A DNA stretch of 25,518 bases, taken from assembly GCA_036003885.1 (NCBI GenBank), contig DASYSA010000647.1:1-25518 (forward strand), read 5' to 3'. Both the position numbers and the translations under genes were made by a program. This document shows, in pieces, positions 22,921-25,518 of the stretch; position 1 is the stretch's first letter, and every line of letters begins with the position of its first letter. The stretch is from DASYSA01 sp036003885. Lineage in GTDB: Bacteria > Acidobacteriota > Blastocatellia > UBA7656. The notes below the pieces were generated by a model that was not told the DNA's origin, did not search any database, and saw nothing but the letters and a program-made list of their open reading frames with translations.

Positions 22921-25476
22921 TCACCTGCCGCTCTTGAAGCGAATGACCGACAGCGAGTGCGGTTGGAATTCGTGTACAAAGTTCGCGCTTACCCCCAGAA
23001 TCATTTTCGTCACCGGCGCAATCCTGGTCGGGGCATCGAACGAATTCTCATCGCGCGGGTTGGGTGAAGTCAGCACAGTGAGTCTCGCTTCATTCGCAAT
23101 TCTCATCTCACCTTCGATCCGAACTGACATTGATGCGGGATCAGGGCCGGTGTTGATTACCTTCGCCACGATGTCGCCGGTTGCAATATCCTTCCCGGCG
23201 ATAGCAAGAACAGTATCAACTCTCGGAAGCGTGACCTGCTTGATCAACCGGCCATCAAGATAGCAACGAAGGAGACGATCCCGGACCTCGATCTTGATAT
23301 CGTACCAGCGACCTTCTTCAACGCTCTCGCGAACAGGCTCACCGACGATCGCGTCGGCGACCTGGATCGCATGCTGTCTATTGCCCCATCCCCCGACGTT
23401 GAACTGAACCCTTCTACCGTCGGCGAAGCCGGCGCAGATGAGGAACCCCTCAGCTCCGGATATTCGTCTGGCCTTCAGCGACAGCGTAATATTCTTCCAA
23501 TTCTCTTTCCCAAAGTACGACCAGGCAACGGCCTGATCCTTCTGACGGTAAACACCATTTTCGACGACCCATGTTCCCGCGATCCCCCTTCCACGTTCAG
23601 GCATCCATCCCGCGGCCGCGTTTGAGAAATCAGACTCGTAGAGAAGCTTGCCGTTTTCCTCGACTCGAACCTCTTTGAACTCGGCGGCAGTGTTCCATGT
23701 GCCAAGTCCGATCCGGCCGGAGATCGGTTTTGGCGTTGCCGAGTCATATCGAACGTTGGCGGGCAGGTTGACGTCGGGGCGATTCTCTGCAAAGAGTTTG
23801 CAGGCATAATATGAGGCGCGCCCGAAGACTCGATTGCTGTCGAAGTGAATCAGATTGACAGGCCAGTCGCGCTTGTTCACATTCTCGAGGAGTGGGGCAT
23901 AGCTGCCCATCTTAACCAGGTCGGAGTTCTTCTCCATGCTCATCATGTAGGCTGAGTCGTTCAACGCGGCGAGTAGATTGCCCGCGCCAACTCCAGCATT
24001 GGTAGCAAACTCACCGATGTAGAGTTCCCATCCCTCCCGATTGTACTTCCCGAAGCTATCGAAGTTCTCGACCGCCCAGTAGAGCGGCTTGTAGGCATGC
24101 TCGTCCACGATGTCGATCTGTCCCGCTGCCGATATCGCGGGCCGATCAATGCCGGATATCCAACTACTGAGCGCGACTCTGATCTGGGGGTATCTCGCTT
24201 TGATGGCCTTGTAGAATTTTGCGACTCTCTCGCCATATCGAGGTCCCTGTTGCTCGTTACCCGCCTCTATGAACTTGAGTGGAAACGGCTTGGGGTGTCC
24301 GTTCTTTGCTCGAACACCTCCCCATCTGGACTCGACCGGCCCAATCGCGTACTCGATTGCGTCCAGCGTATCTTGAATCAGTTCAGGGATGCCCTCGTCT
24401 GGAATAAAGGTCCCACTGCGAAATGCGCAGGAAACGCCGACGTTGACCACATAGAGCGCATCGGCGCCAAGATCTTCGCAGAACTGGAGCCACTCGTGAT
24501 AACCAAACCCGTCGGAGCTCCAGTAGCCCCAGGGGCTGTAGGTGCCCGGACGCCGCTCGATGGGTCCAAGCGTCCGCTTCCACTGGGCCCGAGTCTCCAC
24601 CGTCAACCCCTCGACGAAGCAACCGCCCGGCCAACGCACGAATGCCGGCTTCAGCTCGGCAACCATCCGGGCCAGGTCCGGGCGAAGTCCATTTGGTCGA
24701 TCCTTGAAAGTCTTCGCCGGGAATAACGAAACAAAGTCGAGCCATACGGTTCCTCTGGATCCAAGGGTCAAAACGAATTGTGCCTTTGGGTCTGAGCCAC
24801 CAGCTGTGAGCGTGCATTCGTACTTTTGCCACGACTTCCCGCCGACTGACTTAAAGACGTTGCTCGCAAGCACCTTGCCATCTTTGCTTTCGAGCAATAC
24901 CGTGATCGGACCGCGGAATGTCTTATCGCATCGGGCGTAGAACGTCAGCCTGTAGTTTTCTCCCTGTTTAACGGAGATGCCCCAGAATCCTTCGTTGATT
25001 ACCGCCACACGCCCGCCTGAGGCGATGTTGGTGATTGCCACCTGCAGTGAGTGCGGAGTGGCCTGGTTGAGCGGCTTTATATCGACGAGATCGAGTCCAG
25101 CAGCGCTGCCTCCAGTGGTCTGAAGCGACCAGGCTGGCCATTTGCTCGAGAGGTCCCATCGCATTTTCCAGTCGCTGACTCTTGGCTGGTTCCAATAGTG
25201 AGGCGTTCGGGGCGGGATTAGGAAGCCGTTTTCCAGATGGCAAGCAGGAGGAAGGTTGGCATCCTCGAATCCACGGTTCTGAATCAACTCAGCATATAGG
25301 CCCCCTTCTCCGGCGTGACTGATCTCTTCGAAAAAGATCCCGTACAGGCTGGCTGGGATGCGCGGTCCGAGTCTGGCAGCATCTATGGTGATAGTTCCAC
25401 TGCCCGCGGATGCCGAACGACTCGTGAGTAGAACAACGGCCGCGAGCGTTAGAAGTGCAATTGGTCTTCTTGGCAT
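22921..25476 (-). CDS. Secreted GH51 alpha-L-arabinofuranosidase
   Basis: This 851-residue protein has a signal peptide (MPRRPIALLTLAAVVLLTSRSASA, AxA cleavage). The N-terminal strand ASLYGIFFEEISHAGEGGLYAELIQNRGFE is typical of the family. A CBM4/9-like module occupies about 140-255 (GENYRLTFYARCD to GTVWLDFVSLFP). The barrel begins at LRPDLARMVAELKPAFVRWPGG. Acid/base Glu408 is in FIEAGNEQQG, DEHAY holds the conserved His, and nucleophile Glu489 is in YIGEFATNAG. A concanavalin-like insertion (about 600-760, ESDFSNAAAGW to RCYLDGRLIKQV) splits the C-terminal beta-sandwich, which ends NFVHEFQPHSLSVIRF. The enzyme removes arabinofuranose side chains from arabinoxylan or arabinan. The signal peptide puts it outside the cytoplasm. 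GGGG lies about 6 nt before the ATG. It is the first gene of a two-gene unit with GH39. Confidence 0.93.
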   Translation of the reverse strand: MPRRPIALLTLAAVVLLTSRSASAGSGTITIDAARLGPRIPASLYGIFFEEISHAGEGGLYAELIQNRGFEDANLPPACHLENGFLIPPRTPHYWNQPRVSDWKMRWDLSSKWPAWSLQTTGGSAAGLDLVDIKPLNQATPHSLQVAITNIASGGRVAVINEGFWGISVKQGENYRLTFYARCDKTFRGPITVLLESKDGKVLASNVFKSVGGKSWQKYECTLTAGGSDPKAQFVLTLGSRGTVWLDFVSLFPAKTFKDRPNGLRPDLARMVAELKPAFVRWPGGCFVEGLTVETRAQWKRTLGPIERRPGTYSPWGYWSSDGFGYHEWLQFCEDLGADALYVVNVGVSCAFRSGTFIPDEGIPELIQDTLDAIEYAIGPVESRWGGVRAKNGHPKPFPLKFIEAGNEQQGPRYGERVAKFYKAIKARYPQIRVALSSWISGIDRPAISAAGQIDIVDEHAYKPLYWAVENFDSFGKYNREGWELYIGEFATNAGVGAGNLLAALNDSAYMMSMEKNSDLVKMGSYAPLLENVNKRDWPVNLIHFDSNRVFGRASYYACKLFAENRPDVNLPANVRYDSATPKPISGRIGLGTWNTAAEFKEVRVEENGKLLYESDFSNAAAGWMPERGRGIAGTWVVENGVYRQKDQAVAWSYFGKENWKNITLSLKARRISGAEGFLICAGFADGRRVQFNVGGWGNRQHAIQVADAIVGEPVRESVEEGRWYDIKIEVRDRLLRCYLDGRLIKQVTLPRVDTVLAIAGKDIATGDIVAKVINTGPDPASMSVRIEGEMRIANEARLTVLTSPNPRDENSFDAPTRIAPVTKMILGVSANFVHEFQPHSLSVIRFKSGR

Positions 25477-25486
25477 ATCAACCCCA

Positions 25487-25518
25487 GTAGGATCCAGGAT
25501 CTAGGATTTAGGATCTAG
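25487..25518. repeat. 7-bp tandem repeat upstream of the GH51 gene
   Basis: AGGATCC, AGGATCT, AGGATTT and AGGATCT plus AG run from 25489 to the window edge, preceded by GT. Bases 25487-25516 match the reverse complement of 2952-2981 at 28 of 30 positions. The array may continue beyond the window. Confidence 0.85.

Overview
The window looks like a piece of a bacterial chromosome from an uncultured Acidobacteriota-type organism, possibly Blastocatellia. That placement is inference. It rests on moderately high GC, a Gram-negative envelope (type IV pili, an outer-membrane DUF481 barrel, TonB modules), a BlaI plus M56 peptidase cluster, large hybrid sensor kinases and secreted plant-polysaccharide hydrolases. 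No rRNA, tRNA, CRISPR array or intact transposase was seen. Nearly all the space is accounted for by 15 protein genes, one of them cut by the window edge.

Layout. (1) 1-5513, minus strand: a blaI-type repressor (5005-5439) followed by three tandem paralogous M56 (BlaR1/MecR1-like) membrane metallopeptidases (2982-4943, 1307-2944, and 1-1191 running off the left edge). A promoter overlapped by a BlaI-like operator sits upstream of blaI. The most complete paralog ends in a proline tract plus a TonB C-terminal domain. The middle one stops right after its proline tracts, 1 nt before a perfect inverted pair of REP-like palindromes. (2) 5514-6209: no confident gene. (3) 6210-7877, plus: DUF47/PhoU-like regulator and PiT phosphate transporter behind a good sigma70-type promoter. 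(4) 7878-8376: non-coding, with candidate promoter and palindrome. (5) 8377-15967, plus: type IV pilus cluster pilB-pilT-pilC-pilS-pilR (assembly ATPase, retraction ATPase, platform protein, sensor kinase, sigma54 activator). (6) 16137-19553, minus: hybrid histidine kinase with a lipobox and about five OB-fold-like extracytoplasmic repeats. (7) 19987-21060, plus: DUF481 outer-membrane protein. (8) 21094-25476, minus: a secreted GH51 alpha-L-arabinofuranosidase followed by a secreted GH39-type glycosidase, a likely arabinoxylan-degrading pair.

How the genes work together. The BlaI/M56 block reads as an autoregulated, protease-relieved repressor system whose usual beta-lactam sensor domain is replaced by an unrecognised periplasmic domain and TonB-like tails. 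DUF47 and PiT form a phosphate-uptake pair. The pil genes hold the pilus motor and the PilSR two-component system, but no pilin gene lies in the window. The glycosidases probably release arabinose and xylose from hemicellulose.

The most interesting non-coding signals are the REP-like inverted pair at 1202-1305, exactly filling the junction between two M56 genes, and a family of degenerate 7-bp tandem repeats in intergenic spacers. Two of the repeat loci, 22.5 kb apart, match at 28 of 30 positions. All statements come from reading the sequence; no database search was run.
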